The notes below the pieces were generated by a model. It saw only the letters and a list, made by a program, of their open reading frames with translations, ran no database searches and was not told the DNA's origin. Below, in pieces: positions 24,601-35,200 of a stretch of DNA of 64,000 nt (its first letter is position 1; the number at the start of each line of letters is the position of its first letter). The DNA comes from Pipra filicauda (lineage: Eukaryota > Chordata > Aves > Passeriformes > Pipridae): the NCBI RefSeq assembly GCF_003945595.2, contig NW_024104368.1, positions 248,001 to 312,000 of the forward strand. Reading direction: 5' to 3'. A program made the position numbers and the translations under genes.

Positions 24601-25654
24601 GTCATGGGAGAGAATGAGCCTATGTGTTGCATCGTGGTTTGAGCACTGCACCTCATTCCTCTGCAACTGTGTGTGCTCTGCAGAACACAGACAGACAGAC
24701 ATGGCGGTCACGCTAAGGCAGCAGGCATCTTAACCACCTCGGCCCCCTCCCCAAGACCTCTCTGTGTTACTGTTTTCAGCAACAGCCTCTGCTTCTCAGG
24801 AAAAAGTCAAACAAGTGTGTATGACTTATTTTCTCAGGCTCCTTAAGGTTTCAGTGTCCTACCTACCCACTGCTTGATTTCATGCTGGATGACTCTCCTG
24901 GCTACCACTACAAGACCTTTCCCCATCTCTCAGGCTGCTGTGCCACCAGCTCCCAAGACAACCAGTGAAATCAGTCAGCACAAGCAGAGTCTGTTATTTT
25001 TGCACATCTATTGAGAGTATCTGGGGGGAAACAAAACACTTCCTGAGGCATCTGACCACCCCAGATTTGTCACCTCCTTGGGGATGGGATGCCTCAAGTC
25101 AAACGTTTTACATGACATTGGAGAAGCAACGACAAAAAAATCACACATTGCCTATTTAGAGCAGAAGGAAGTCCCTCCTTGTCTACAGCTGAGGGGCTGC
25201 GGATGCTTTCCTGACCCCGAGGCACCTGTTCTACTCAGTTACTTGCATGTAGCCCTGCAGCAGCATAAGTGTCTGAGACTCAGGATGTCCATGCGTGAAA
25301 GGTGGTCACTGGCAAAGCCTGTCCTGATTTCCCTAACACCTCTGGAGACTCACTGCTCACCCTCCTCACACTTCCAACATGGAACTAGAGAGGAAAATTC
25401 CTGTCTATTCCCCGGCATGGTGTTCCTCCTTCCAGCCCCCCCCCGCTCTGAGTGCTGCGCACTGGGAAATGTTTAAGCCCCTTACGCAGAGGCTCCTTCT
25501 TCCCAAGGGGCCGCACAGCAGATTATTCCAACTTCAGCGCGCTGACCCATCCCGGGGGGTCTCACCCCTCCCGCCCTCGCCGCTCCCGCCGGTCGGTACC
25601 TCCCGAGCCGCTCTGCCGGCCCCGCCGCTGCTCCCGCCGACGTCCCCCCGCCAT
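6606..25654 (-). CDS. HERC5/HERC6-like E3 ligase (RCC1-HECT), complete 23-exon gene
   Basis: This encodes a small-HERC HECT-type E3 ligase. The 23 coding exons join in frame to 958 codons; human HERC5 and HERC6 are slightly over 1000. Order: an Arg-rich N-terminus (about 1-30), RCC1-like repeats (about 35-316, with WGQNTHGQLGLG, SWGKNDFGQLGLG and TFGAGGAGQLGHNST), a spacer, then HECT (about 611-958). The catalytic cysteine is residue 926 in SASTCSL (6705-6707). Motifs such as CTFGAGxxGQLGHNSTxNEL and VAEL match human HERC5 better than HERC3. Human HERC5 is the interferon-induced ISG15 ligase; whether this protein conjugates ISG15 or ubiquitin is not readable from sequence. One blade is degenerate (GQPE instead of GQLG). 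The start at 25654 was chosen because it lies downstream of an ISRE and gives an Arg-rich N-terminus as in HERC5. A start at 25787 with a 2-nt different acceptor is the alternative. PYURF-PIGY is nested in intron 16. Confidence 0.9.
9723..9782. repeat. 30-bp tandem duplication, two copies
   Basis: Two adjacent 30-bp units beginning GGGTGAAGCACCTCT, with a few mismatches, lie in HERC intron 18. No function is apparent. Confidence 0.8.
11180..11500 (+). promoter_or_regulatory. CpG-rich promoter of PYURF-PIGY
   Basis: A GC- and CpG-rich block surrounds PYURF exon 1, inside an intron of the opposite-strand HERC gene. GGGGCGGGGC immediately upstream of the start codon (about 11220-11230) is an Sp1-type GC box. 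No TATA box is visible, as usual for a housekeeping promoter. Confidence 0.6.
11245..11749 (+). CDS. PYURF: PYURF (PREY), Trm112-like mitochondrial methyltransferase chaperone
   Basis: There are two exons, 11245-11435 and 11608-11749, split by a 172-nt GT-AG intron, giving 110 codons; the human protein is about the same length. The conserved core FLVCPLSKKPL, then RYEEATNELINEELGIAYP and DGIPNMVP, is the Trm112-like zinc-ribbon-type fold; the N-terminus is Arg/Ala-rich, as in a mitochondrial targeting sequence. In humans PYURF stabilises SAM-dependent methyltransferases of coenzyme Q synthesis and complex I assembly. It is the upstream cistron of an mRNA that also encodes PIGY, and the same order is kept here, with PIGY starting 48 nt after this stop. 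The retained intron shows that it is not a processed retrocopy. The gene lies wholly within HERC intron 16, on the opposite strand. Confidence 0.95.
11797..12012 (+). CDS. PIGY: PIGY, small subunit of GPI-GlcNAc transferase
   Basis: This 71-codon ORF has exactly the human PIGY length. It has two hydrophobic membrane spans (LPTLTVLVPLLSLAGLFY and FYSLLLPVTIPVYVFFHLW) around a CTSTNSLC loop, and ends MGIKLFRHN. PIGY is part of the ER complex that makes the first GPI-anchor intermediate and binds PIGA. I chose the start at 11797 because it gives the conserved length. An in-frame ATG at 11782 would add five residues (MAGGG). It is the second cistron after PYURF, so it is probably translated by leaky scanning or reinitiation from one mRNA, as in mammals. 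Confidence 0.96.
   Translation: MLPSLPTLTVLVPLLSLAGLFYSASVDEAFPQGCTSTNSLCFYSLLLPVTIPVYVFFHLWTWMGIKLFRHN
12013..14301. other. PIGY 3' UTR and rest of HERC intron 16
   Basis: A plus-strand AATAAA at 12445-12450 is a plausible PYURF-PIGY polyadenylation signal, about 430 nt after the PIGY stop. A second ATTAAA lies near 12738. Beyond that I see no exon; the open frames on both strands at 13.1-13.9 kb have no recognisable family. Confidence 0.5.
21088..21145. repeat. 29-bp perfect tandem duplication
   Basis: Two identical 29-bp units (GATGGGAATTCAGTGGCTTT...) lie head to tail in HERC intron 6. Perfect identity suggests a recent duplication. Confidence 0.9.
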
Positions 25655-25930
25655 CCCTCGGCCGCCGGCCGCCCGGCAGCTTGGGAGCGCCCGGGACAGC
25701 GCCGGGAACGCCCCGGCGGGGAAATGGAAACCGAAACTCGGCAGGGGCTGCGGCAGCGGGAGGAGGAGCGGGAGGGATCCCCGGCACCGCAGAGTCCAGA
25801 GCGGGGAAGCTCTGACCCCTGCGCTGGAAAGGCTTGAGCTGCTGGGCTCCGGTGGGCTCCTGGCTCTCCTCAGCCTGCGGAGGCGGCTGCTGCCCGGGTG
25901 GGAGGAGAGGGGAAACCAGAAGGCGAGTGG
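25440..25930 (-). promoter_or_regulatory. CpG-island promoter of the HERC5/6-like gene
   Basis: A GC-rich block contains exon 1, the exon-1 donor (GGGAGGG|GTGAGA at 25565/25566) and the interferon element at 25721-25738. No TATA box is evident. The transcription start is inferred to lie between the interferon element and the ATG at 25654. Confidence 0.65.
25721..25738 (+). promoter_or_regulatory. Interferon-stimulated response element (triple GAAA)
   Basis: The sequence GAAATGGAAACCGAAACT fits GAAANNGAAANNGAAANN with no mismatch, and its last 12 bases fit the ISRE consensus GAAANNGAAACT. It lies 67-84 nt upstream of the chosen HERC start codon. ISREs work in either orientation. Such sites bind ISGF3 and IRF factors and predict induction by type I interferon. 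Confidence 0.85.
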
Positions 25931-28313
25931 GGTCTTCTATGTGGAAAAGGCACCCGTTTGACTTAATTATTCAGTTCGAAGAGCGACCCGCCCGTGTCCA
26001 TCCTGTAAAGAGCCGACAGATCTACTTTGCTGCTCAACTGTATCCCGAGTAAGAGCCCGCGCAAATCCAGAGGAGTTGCTCGGCTGGGAGAAGTCTAACC
26101 GCAAGCGAAACGCTCGATTTGGAAATACACCAACATCTAAAAGCTGTCTGCTTCCATTCTCACACAGTCTCTCCTTTCGTCTGCTTAATCTCCCCCTGCC
26201 TTCAAAGACCCTGGAAACTTCTCCCCCACCAGGAAAGGCCACCCAGCCCGCCCCACCTCCCACACTGTCTCACTGGAGTGATGAATGCAGGACCATCTTG
26301 GTGATGAAATAAGGGATACCAATGTGAATGATGAAACGGATCCAAACACGTAAGAGCATTTTTGTTGTATTCCTAATAGCTGCCACTGATAAATTAAATT
26401 AAATCTGCTTAAGAAAAGTTTGTGCTGCTGAATACTAAGCACGGATTTTGGTGGGGAACTCTACAAAAGTCGCAAGAAGCACAACGCAAATCTACAGACT
26501 ATTACTGGCCCTCACTGAAACACAGTGGAAAATTCATTATTGAGACAGCAGGAGCATCTAATGTGATGTATTTAAGTGGAGCAGCCTGTGGTGCACAAAA
26601 AGGCACACGGAGGTCCCTGGGGTGAAGAAAAAGGGATGTGGAAGAGCTGCAGAGGAGCCGTAGAAGCAAAGCAAGGTGAGCTTTGCTCACAGTAATTGAC
26701 TTCTGCCCAGGCAGGAGCAACCCAGCCTTGTTTCTCCCAGCCTCTTAAGTACAGGCAGTATGTGCATCTTATCTCCTTCCACAGTACATATGAAGGTCTT
26801 GAGATAGAGAAATACCGAGCTTAGAGCGGTGATGCCAAAGCACGAACTCCGAAGGGACACTAGAGGTCCTTCTGCACCAAAGTATGAACTAAGGCCTCCT
26901 CCCCGGGAAGAAAAACTGCTCCAAGCAGAGGCAAGGGCATTGCCTACATGGAAAGGAAGAGGTTCGAGGGGAGGAGAGTAAAGGGAATGTGTCGACGTCC
27001 TTCCTCCTTTCGGAGGTACATTTTTCCTCCTACTGAGTGGAATGCTGACAGCGCAATGTCAGAAAAGCTTGCTCTGGTAAACTACTGCAGATTAATTAAA
27101 CACCCTGCCATTCTCTGCTCAAGAGTATCAGGGCTTGTGATACTCTAACCAACAGGAATCTGGGGGTCCATGAGGGAGATGCCTGGCAGGTGGCAGGAGA
27201 TAGAGGAAAGAGGTGAACTGTGCAAAATGTTTTTTGTAACTAGAACTGGATTGGGCGGATGTGTCCCTCTGTACATTTTACCCCCTTTTCATCACTTCTC
27301 TAGTGAATTGCCCATAAAAACCAAACTGAAGCAAAACACAACACAGCACAACAACAACAAAATGTGTCAAACTCCTCGAGTTTGGTGTACTGCTTGCTTA
27401 TGAGGGCAGCCCTTCTCCCAGGAGAACAGCGCGGAGCACTTTCAGAGAGGAATGGAGAAATCCAAGAACATGTATGCAGATACCATGGTCCCTGGAGAAA
27501 CAGAGGAATGTCTCATGCTGGGCCCCCATGGAGCCAAGGAAGCACACAGTGGGAGCCTGTTCCCACAGTGTCAGCATCTGAACAGGCATGAGTGGGTCAA
27601 TCCCTCCAGAGCAAATTTGGGAACACAGGGAACTTGCAGCCCCTCTCAGCCGGCTAGAGTCACAGCTCCAGCTGCTGTCTGCATGGGAAGGGACACGTTG
27701 ACCTGGGGGCCACCCAGCAGGGCTCAGCTGCTGGCAACCCATACAGGGCAGTGCTGCATCCCTCAGTTTCACAGCGAGGGACACCAACTACCTCTGTCTT
27801 TCTCCACCCTGGAGTGCCAAAGCAGCACCTGTCACACAGGCCCTGGCAGAACCAAGGCTGAGCATCGTCTCGTCCTGGACTGTCCTGCAGGAGATGCAGC
27901 TCCTACAGTCACAGGCAGGCCCGAGGGCGGGGAATGAGTGCAAGGGCAGAGAGAGCACCCTGTGCTGCCTTGCTGCCCCCGCATGAGGGGTTTATCAGCA
28001 GGTGGCACTTTTGGTTTGGCACTTTGAGGGCACTGTTTTGACAGAGCATTGCCCAGCACTGTTTGAGGAATATTCCCAGTGGCAACAGCGCCCTGCCCTC
28101 AGGAACCCTTCAGCAGCCATCCTGGGGCAGGAGCCACAAGCTAAGGTAAGCTTAAGGCAAGCAGCAGCAGGCAACAATGTTGTCCCCAGTATGTACAAGA
28201 GAAACCGGACAACTCTCTTTTTCTTCATCTCCTGCAGGAACCCAATGGGTTCACCAGGGCCTCTCCACCCCCCCGCAGCTGATGGCTGTGAGCCAAGCAT
28301 GGGTGGGTGGCAA
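25931..28313. other. Intergenic stretch between HERC and IGFBP7 blocks
   Basis: I see no exon, RNA gene or recognised repeat. Open frames here (for example 27452-27937 plus) have no family resemblance. This is the junction between two gene blocks that are far apart on human chromosome 4. Confidence 0.5.
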
Positions 28314-28993
28314 GAATCATAGAATCATCAAGGTTGAAAGAGACCTTTAAGATCATTAAGTCCAACCATCCACCCAGCACTACCACTGGTAACCCCTAAA
28401 CCACTAAACCATTTCAACCAGTGAGATCCAAACACCTCTTAAACACCTCCAGGGATGGTGACTCTACCACCTCCCTGGGCAACCTATTGCAATGCCTGAC
28501 CACTCTAACAGTGAAAAATTTTTTCCTACTATCACATCGGAATCTCCCCTGTCTCAGCTTAAGGGTATTTCCTTTGGTCCTATCACTGCAGCTATGGTAA
28601 AAGATACCGGCCCCCACCTCACTACAACCTCTTTTCAGATTGTTGTAGAGAGCAAGGAGGTTTCCCCTGTGTCTCCTCAAGAGTAAGCAAACCCAGCTCC
28701 CTCAGCTGTTCTTCATAAGACACATTTTCTAGACCTTTCACGAGCCTTGTTGCCCTTTGCTGGACATGTTCCAGCACCTGAATGTCCTTTTTGAAATCAG
28801 GGGCCCAGAACTGAATGCAGTACTTGAGGTGCGGTCTCACCAATGCCGAGTACAGGATGATCATTTCCGTGGTCCTGCTGGCCACACCATTGCTGATATA
28901 GGCCAGGATGCCATCGGCCTTCTTGGCCACCTGGGCACACTGGTGGCTCACGTTGGGCCGGCTGTCAGCCATCACCCCTGAGTCCCTTTCTGC
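28314..28993 (-). mobile_element. CR1 LINE 3' fragment abutting the IGFBP7 promoter
   Basis: On the minus strand the ORF2 C-terminal coding part reads through [20 protein letters not shown] and [16 protein letters not shown] blocks, with frame breaks. It is followed by the 3' end ATGATTCTATGATTCT (plus-strand 28316-28331). The 5' truncation point is near 28993, where the IGFBP7 CpG island starts. It shares its 3'-end type with the copy at 35.1 kb, which differs from the copies at 2.3 and 62.1 kb. Confidence 0.92.
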
Positions 28994-29232
28994 GGAAAGA
29001 AGAAGCGAGGGGCCAGACGCGACGCCAGAGCCGAGTGCAGGGCAGCCGGGAGGGGCAGCGCAGGGGGGGGCCGGGCCGGCGGCGCGGAGGGTCCTGCGGC
29101 CGCGGGAGGGCGGCGGCGCCCCGCTGCCGGGGCCGTGGCCGTGGCCGTGGCCGGGGCGGCGCCGCCGGGGAGGGGTTTTCCCCTTCGGCGCCGGCTAAAG
29201 CGGGTGCCGGGGGCGGGCGGCGCCGTGCCGCC
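28994..29232 (+). promoter_or_regulatory. IGFBP7: IGFBP7 CpG-island promoter and 5' UTR
   Basis: Very GC-rich sequence runs from the CR1 boundary to the IGFBP7 ATG, with several GGGGCGG-like GC boxes and no TATA box. The CpG-dense block continues through exon 1 to about 29.8 kb. Confidence 0.65.
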
Positions 29233-32200
29233 ATGCCGCCCTCCGCGATGCTGCTGCTGCTGCTGCCGCTGCCGCTGCTGGCGGCGCTGGCGGTGCCCGC
29301 CCCGGCGGGGGTGGCGGCGGGGGGCTGCGGGCCCTGCGATCCGGCGCGATGCCCGGCGCTGCCGGCGCGGGGGTGCCCGCTGGGCCGGGTGCGGGACGCC
29401 TGCGGGTGCTGCTGGCAGTGCGGGCGCGGCGAGGGCGAGGCGTGCGGGGCCGGCGGCGGCGCCGCGGGAGGACGCTGCGCTCCGGGACTCGAGTGCGTGA
29501 AGAGCCGGCAGCGCCGCAAGGCGAAGAGCGGCCCGGGGCTCCCCGCCTCCGGCCCGCCCGGCGTGTGCCTCTGCAAGAGCCGCTACCCGGTGTGCGGCAG
29601 CGACGGGCTCACCTACGGCAGCGGCTGCCAGCTCCGCGCCGCCAGCCTGCGCGCACAGAGCCGCGGGGAGCCCGCCATCAGCCAGCGCAGCAAGGGAGCC
29701 TGCGAGCAAGGTGCGGGGAAGGGAGAGGGGTGCGGGAGGGGGGGATGTCCGCTCCGCCGCCCGGCTGCACGGGGAAAAAGCTGCGCCTCCCGAGTGCTCC
29801 TCCTTGCTGTTTGGTCCCATCGGGGTGCTCTTTTGTAGAGTGAAGTTGAGTTCAGACCCACCTTAAATGGACCGGAGAGTCCCAGTCGGGTGGCGCTGCC
29901 TAAACTTGGAGTGACACTTCAGACCAGCCACAGAAGTGCAAAGGAACTTGGGCACTCGCTGTTGGCTTCCAGCGGCGCTGGAACTACGCGGCCCCGCTTT
30001 TCGTACTTTGCCTTGCAGGTTGCAATTTGCGCTCCTGTGAGATGGGACAAAAGGGTTGAGCTTATCCAGGGGAGAGTTCTGACCAGGAAGGTTGCAACCT
30101 GCGAGGAAAGGAAATGATAAAATGGATGTGAAAGCAACAGAAATTCACTGGCTTGTGTTGGTTCAAAATGAAAACAAGCAGTGACTTTCCTGTGAGCTGC
30201 ATGCAGTGGTTTGCACTTGAAACATTTCCAGCCAGGAGCTTGATTCATCCTAAGCTTTTTCTTAGGGATGGTGCTCAAGGAAGAAATTGTTCTGCTGCAA
30301 AGCCTCTACTAGAAATTATGGCTTCTGAGAGTGCATTTGGCTGGGAGGGAGGGAGGGAAGGAGGGATGGGATATATCAGGCAAACCATATACTGAACGTC
30401 TCAAGGACAGTATTGCAGCGCCAGTGCTGTTTTGGTGGAGGAGTGTTTTCATAAACACAGTATGTGCAGGTCACAACCTCCACCTCCTCCTTTGCTTTCT
30501 TCCCATAACTGAGGCCAAGTATGTTTGCAAAAAAATGTTTCCGAAACTCCTAAGGAAGGCATGAAAGGCTGGGTAAGGATTAGGTTATGTGCTTTGATGT
30601 TGCCCATTAAATGGCCTGTGTGGCCTTTCACAAACCTTGTGCAAAACATCAGGCTTACATATTAGCCAGAAACACTGTGGTATAGTGTTAACTCCTGAAG
30701 GGAAGGAGTTTCAGCCCTCAGGGTAATGTGGGGTGAGATGAGAAAGGTCTCAGTCCATGCCTCTGTCTGCTATTTGGAAGGAGCCTTTCCTGCCCAGCAG
30801 ACTCAGGAGATGGTCACAGCAGTCCTAAAAAGCAGTCCTAAAGATCTTTGCTACTTGGTCCTGCCGGCCCAGACAAGTGAGCAGATGGGTTTGAAAGATT
30901 CTGAGGTCATGCTTCAGGTGTATACTTGAGAAGAAGGCTGTGTTCTCACTTGTCTTGCCCAAAGTCACCTGGGAGTTTGTTGTAGAACAGGTATGGATAT
31001 TCTTAAGATACTGTCCCAACCCTTGGCTTCACTTCCCTGTGTTTATCTGCATTAACTTGGTGGGGCTTGGAGACAGAGTTTGATGAGGTCAGTGCAAACA
31101 TGAGCCGCTGGGCAGAGGATGGTGGGAGGCCACTGACATGCCAGCCTCAAACAGGCTGTTGTTTAAGAACGTCACTGGAGTATGTGGTGCTGAGCCACTG
31201 GCAAAATGTGCCCTCCTCCATCACTCTGGGGAGCTGCTCTTCTTTTGGCTCCTGCTGCTGGGAGAGCTCTGACCCAGCATTTTGGGGAAGGGAGCAGGAT
31301 GGATGTGGGCTGCTCAGCACTGGTGATGCAACCAATTCTTCTGAGATTTCCCTTGGCTGCATGAACCTTTCTTGTGCCATGGACCACCTTCTGGTGATAT
31401 GTGTTGCTCTGTGACTTGCAACAGAAGCAAGGACTAATCCCACACACGTGGTAGACATCTGGAAGTATTTCTGTAGCCCTAAGGGCCTCCTGGCAGTTAG
31501 GACTGTTGGGTGGGAAGGGGTGGGAAGTTGTAATCTCTATACAGATTTTGAAACAATGACAGGAGAGAACATCCATCCAATCATCCCCACAGGGTGTAGA
31601 GCCTTTTCCAGTATCCTTCTAGATAGGAGACAGCAGTTTTCTGGGTTTCTAGAAGAACCTGGATGCTGTGGGAGTTCTAGCTTTTGCTATTTCCCACCAC
31701 AAATGGATATGATCTCCTTAAGGCACTATCTAAGCTGGAATCCTGCACAGGGAGACCACAAACAGGCAGGATCCTGCTTGCATCAGTCATTTGTGTGAAA
31801 TCTTTTGCACAGAAAGAAGTTCTTGGGTGACAGGGCACTTGGGCTTCCTGCTTATGGCAGATTGGCTCTGAAATGTCTGCTTTCCCTCATTGGACTATAA
31901 GGACCACATCCTTTGGGTCCAAGAGTGAGCAGCCTTTCAAGAGAATCTCTGAGAAGAGATCCAGAAAAATATGTTTCCAGCAGTGGATCATAACTGTGTT
32001 TGATTGCCCTTTTTGGCAGGGGGGAGTGGTTTTTGGGGTTTTTTTTGTTGTTCCTGGAGAGGGAGGGCTTGTTTTGCACGTCCAATTGGATGTTTCTTTT
32101 GTTTTTAAATAGCAAAAGAAATGAGCCCATTCTTGGCCCTGCATAATTCGCCTTGACCTTGTCCTTGGTTGTTTCCCAGACTTCTCAGATGTGATGTCTG

Positions 32201-35200
32201 TGTTCTTTGTACAAAAATCGTGAAGCCATGCAGAAAAAGGTATTTCCGCTGCAGCCAAAACTTCCTGCTGGAGGGCAAAGGAAGACACAGTTGAGAAGAA
32301 TTTGAAAGGACGGAAATAACCCTTGATATATGTGCACTTGCAGGTGCAGGGATCCAGTCAATCCTTTATGGAGTGGGTTGCATGTGGGCAGGACTGTTGG
32401 GGATGTCTGGAAAAAGGCATCCTACTTGATTGCCAACTCCTTGAAGCTGCCTGGCTGCCATAGTGCTGTGCCAGCAGGGTACAGCAAAGCTGCCTGCTTT
32501 TTTGCTCTGGGGGAGCAAGCAGTGATGCCAGGGTGCTCTCTCCTGGCTGAGCTCCTACTTTGCTCTCACACTTGCACTCACAGCTGACTCTGGGTTTGCC
32601 CTGCTCCCTGTTAGGGAGCCACTACCTGCATCCTGTCTCTACCCGTGTGCCCCAGCAGCCTCTTTGTAGCTAATCCCAGGGCTGAGGATGCAGGAGATGG
32701 ATGCTGTGAAGTTTTCCATCTGTTTTCCAACATTGCCTTTAAATGGATTGTCCCTTTGCTCTCTGCCTGTGAAAATGCAGCCACACTTAAGTCTGCTGCC
32801 AGGTCCTGCAGGTAGGGCAGGTCCAGATGCAGAGCCTGGTACAGGGATGCCTCCTCTGGTGGACCCTTGGCAGGATGGGAGGCTGCTCTGACAGCTGGGG
32901 AGCTGCCCTCTGTTGCTGCTGTCACACAGCTGTGCACAGATGTTCAGAAGAGCCTCTTTATGGAGTTGGTGGCTTCAGGAATGCAGGCTGAAATTCATTT
33001 TGCACACAGTGCACACACTGAGGCTGTTTACTGCCAGCTAGGACCTGGGGCAGGAGGACTGTGGTACCCACTGCCCTCCAAAGCCAGCTAGCAAAAAGAA
33101 TTAGGGTTGCATGGCTCAGCTCAAGCCAGGCAGAAAAACAACCTCAAAGCATCAACCCCCATCAAAAAAGCTATCCGGATTTCTGGCACGACGATCTCTC
33201 TGAGCTGAAAAATACCAGGCACGAACTTGTTGCCTAACCAGTGCAAGAAGGGACAAATACCCCCGAGTCTCTGTTATCATTAGCTACCAGCAAATACCTG
33301 CTTTGAGAGACATGTTGTAACTGCTGGAAATACTGGTGAAGTTGCCTCATTACAGGCAAAGGCCTAATGATTTGAAGTCCCCGATACTGGTTCCAGCAGG
33401 GTCGGGGTCTTCTGGTGCTTTTGCTGTTGTCGGTCAAGGATTTGTCTGTGTGTTGTGCTCACTTCTCTCCTAGTGGAAGCCAAGTGCCCGTCCTTGCCCA
33501 GTCAGCGTACCACAAAGCGGCTCTCAGCAGACATCAGAGACAGTGTTTCACTCTCCAGGGAACTGGTGCTGCTTTGTACCTACCTACAAAGACCTCCTGG
33601 AGGTGGAAACTGAGGGCCTCTCTCTGTGAAGGGTAAATTTGCTGGCTTGCCAAGCAGTCTGCTTTATTTCTGTTGATCTGAATGTGGTTTAAAGCTCCAC
33701 AGCTCCATGAAAGTCTTTTCCCAGCACTGGAAATGTGCAGTGGTTTTTCTTATGGAGATGAGGGCTCAGCACCTTGCAGCATCCATCCCACAGGCTGCAG
33801 AGCTTATGAACAGCAGAACCAGGAGAGATTCTTTTAAAGCTGACTGTAACCAGGACTAAACTTGCCTAAATCTCACCAGCAAGGAGATAGATCCCAGTCA
33901 CTGGAGCTGTGCGCTCCCTCCAGAGAGGTATCATTTCGGCTTCTCAGAAGCCCAGGCAGCATCTCTCCTGGAAGGTTCTTTTTTTTGGTAAGGTGCCACC
34001 CACCAGCTCTGGGGCTCAGGAAAATCTGGGTGTGAGGTTCTTGGCTGTCCACAAGGCTTAAAAAACAGATTGATGGATGTAGGATTGTGACTGCCAGGCT
34101 CTCATGGAGACTGACTGCCCCAGGGACAAGTAACACCAACACCCTGCCCCCAAATTCCTGTCACTTTACCCCATCAGTGGTTTTACTTTGCTGATGCTCC
34201 AGTGTATTATAAAGCTACATCTGCACTGCAAGCAAAGAGGTGCCAAGTTCCCACAGGTCAACTTCAAAACAAGAAACATAGATCGCATCTGTTGGGTCAT
34301 TCCATCCAAATTCAGCTGTTGAGGTTTTGCCAGAAATATCTTAGTTTTGAGGGTGGTTTGTTTTATTTTTTTAATCCACTAACAGGGTAGAGCAAAAACA
34401 GGGGTTTGGGAAAAAACCCTGTGGGAGATGGCAGACTGCTCTTATCACTGACATTGGCTCATCTTCTCCTGATACACCTGCCTTAAAATCAAAGGCTCTT
34501 AACTCTTTTAGACACCACAAAGCCTAGTTCATACCTAATCACATTTTGCAAGAAACTCTTCCAGATTTGTTAACAAATGGCTTAGATTGCCCTAGTTCTT
34601 TCCTCCTGTTCATCCTTTCCTGGATTTTAAGGGACTTAAAAGAATCTCCACATTTTATACATGGTTTTGTCTTTGCTGGTGAAAGACAAGTTTTTTCTAA
34701 GTCATCTGTAATTGGAAATGAATCAAATTCTCTAACTGTCCTGAGAAGCTGGTTTGGGTTTCTGCATCAGATGGGAGTAGGCAGTGCAGCAGTGGCCTTC
34801 TACCTGCTGTCTTCTACCACAAAGGACAGCGTTGTGCTTGCAGGTGGATCTTGCCAGCATTTTTGTGCTGCATGCAGAGAGTCTGTGGCAGAGCAGGGCT
34901 GTGCAGGTGCGTGGTGGGGTTACACCTTTTGTTTGGTACCACGGGGTCCTTTCACATGGAGGGTGATGTGAGGATGTGATATTTTTCAGTGTGGTGCTTG
35001 ATTTCCCAGCACACAGCACTTTGGGATTTTGTGAGAGAGTTTATAGGGCTAAGGTTTAATCATAGAATCATCAAGGTTGAAAGAGACCTTTAAGATCATC
35101 AAGTCCAACCATCCACCCAGCACTACCACTGGTAACCCCTAAACCACTAAACCATTTCACCCAGCACCAGATCCAGACACCCCTTAAACACCTCCAGGGA

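Larger units (their letters stand above)
6606..25654 (-). other. Exon map of the HERC5/6-like gene
   Basis: Coding exons in transcript order: 25566-25654, 24548-24658 (or 24660), 23798-23874, 23004-23225, 22153-22244, 21448-21578, 20487-20635, 20095-20171, 19692-19789, 18495-18554, 17836-17938, 17501-17684, 17015-17196, 15797-15892, 14495-14620, 14302-14421, 10439-10579, 10181-10353, 9296-9362, 9020-9099, 7899-8082, 7418-7517, 6606-6820. All introns are GT-AG and lengths sum to 2877 nt. The least certain are exon 1 and the exon 7 donor (AAA|GTAATA). Exons 17 and 18 are clearly GC-richer than the rest. I see nothing else coding in the introns apart from PYURF-PIGY. Confidence 0.85.

Noticed and set aside
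28972..29820. 282-codon minus-strand frame over the IGFBP7 CpG island
   Set aside because: It is an antisense shadow of GC-rich IGFBP7 exon 1, with Ala/Pro/Arg low-complexity translation.
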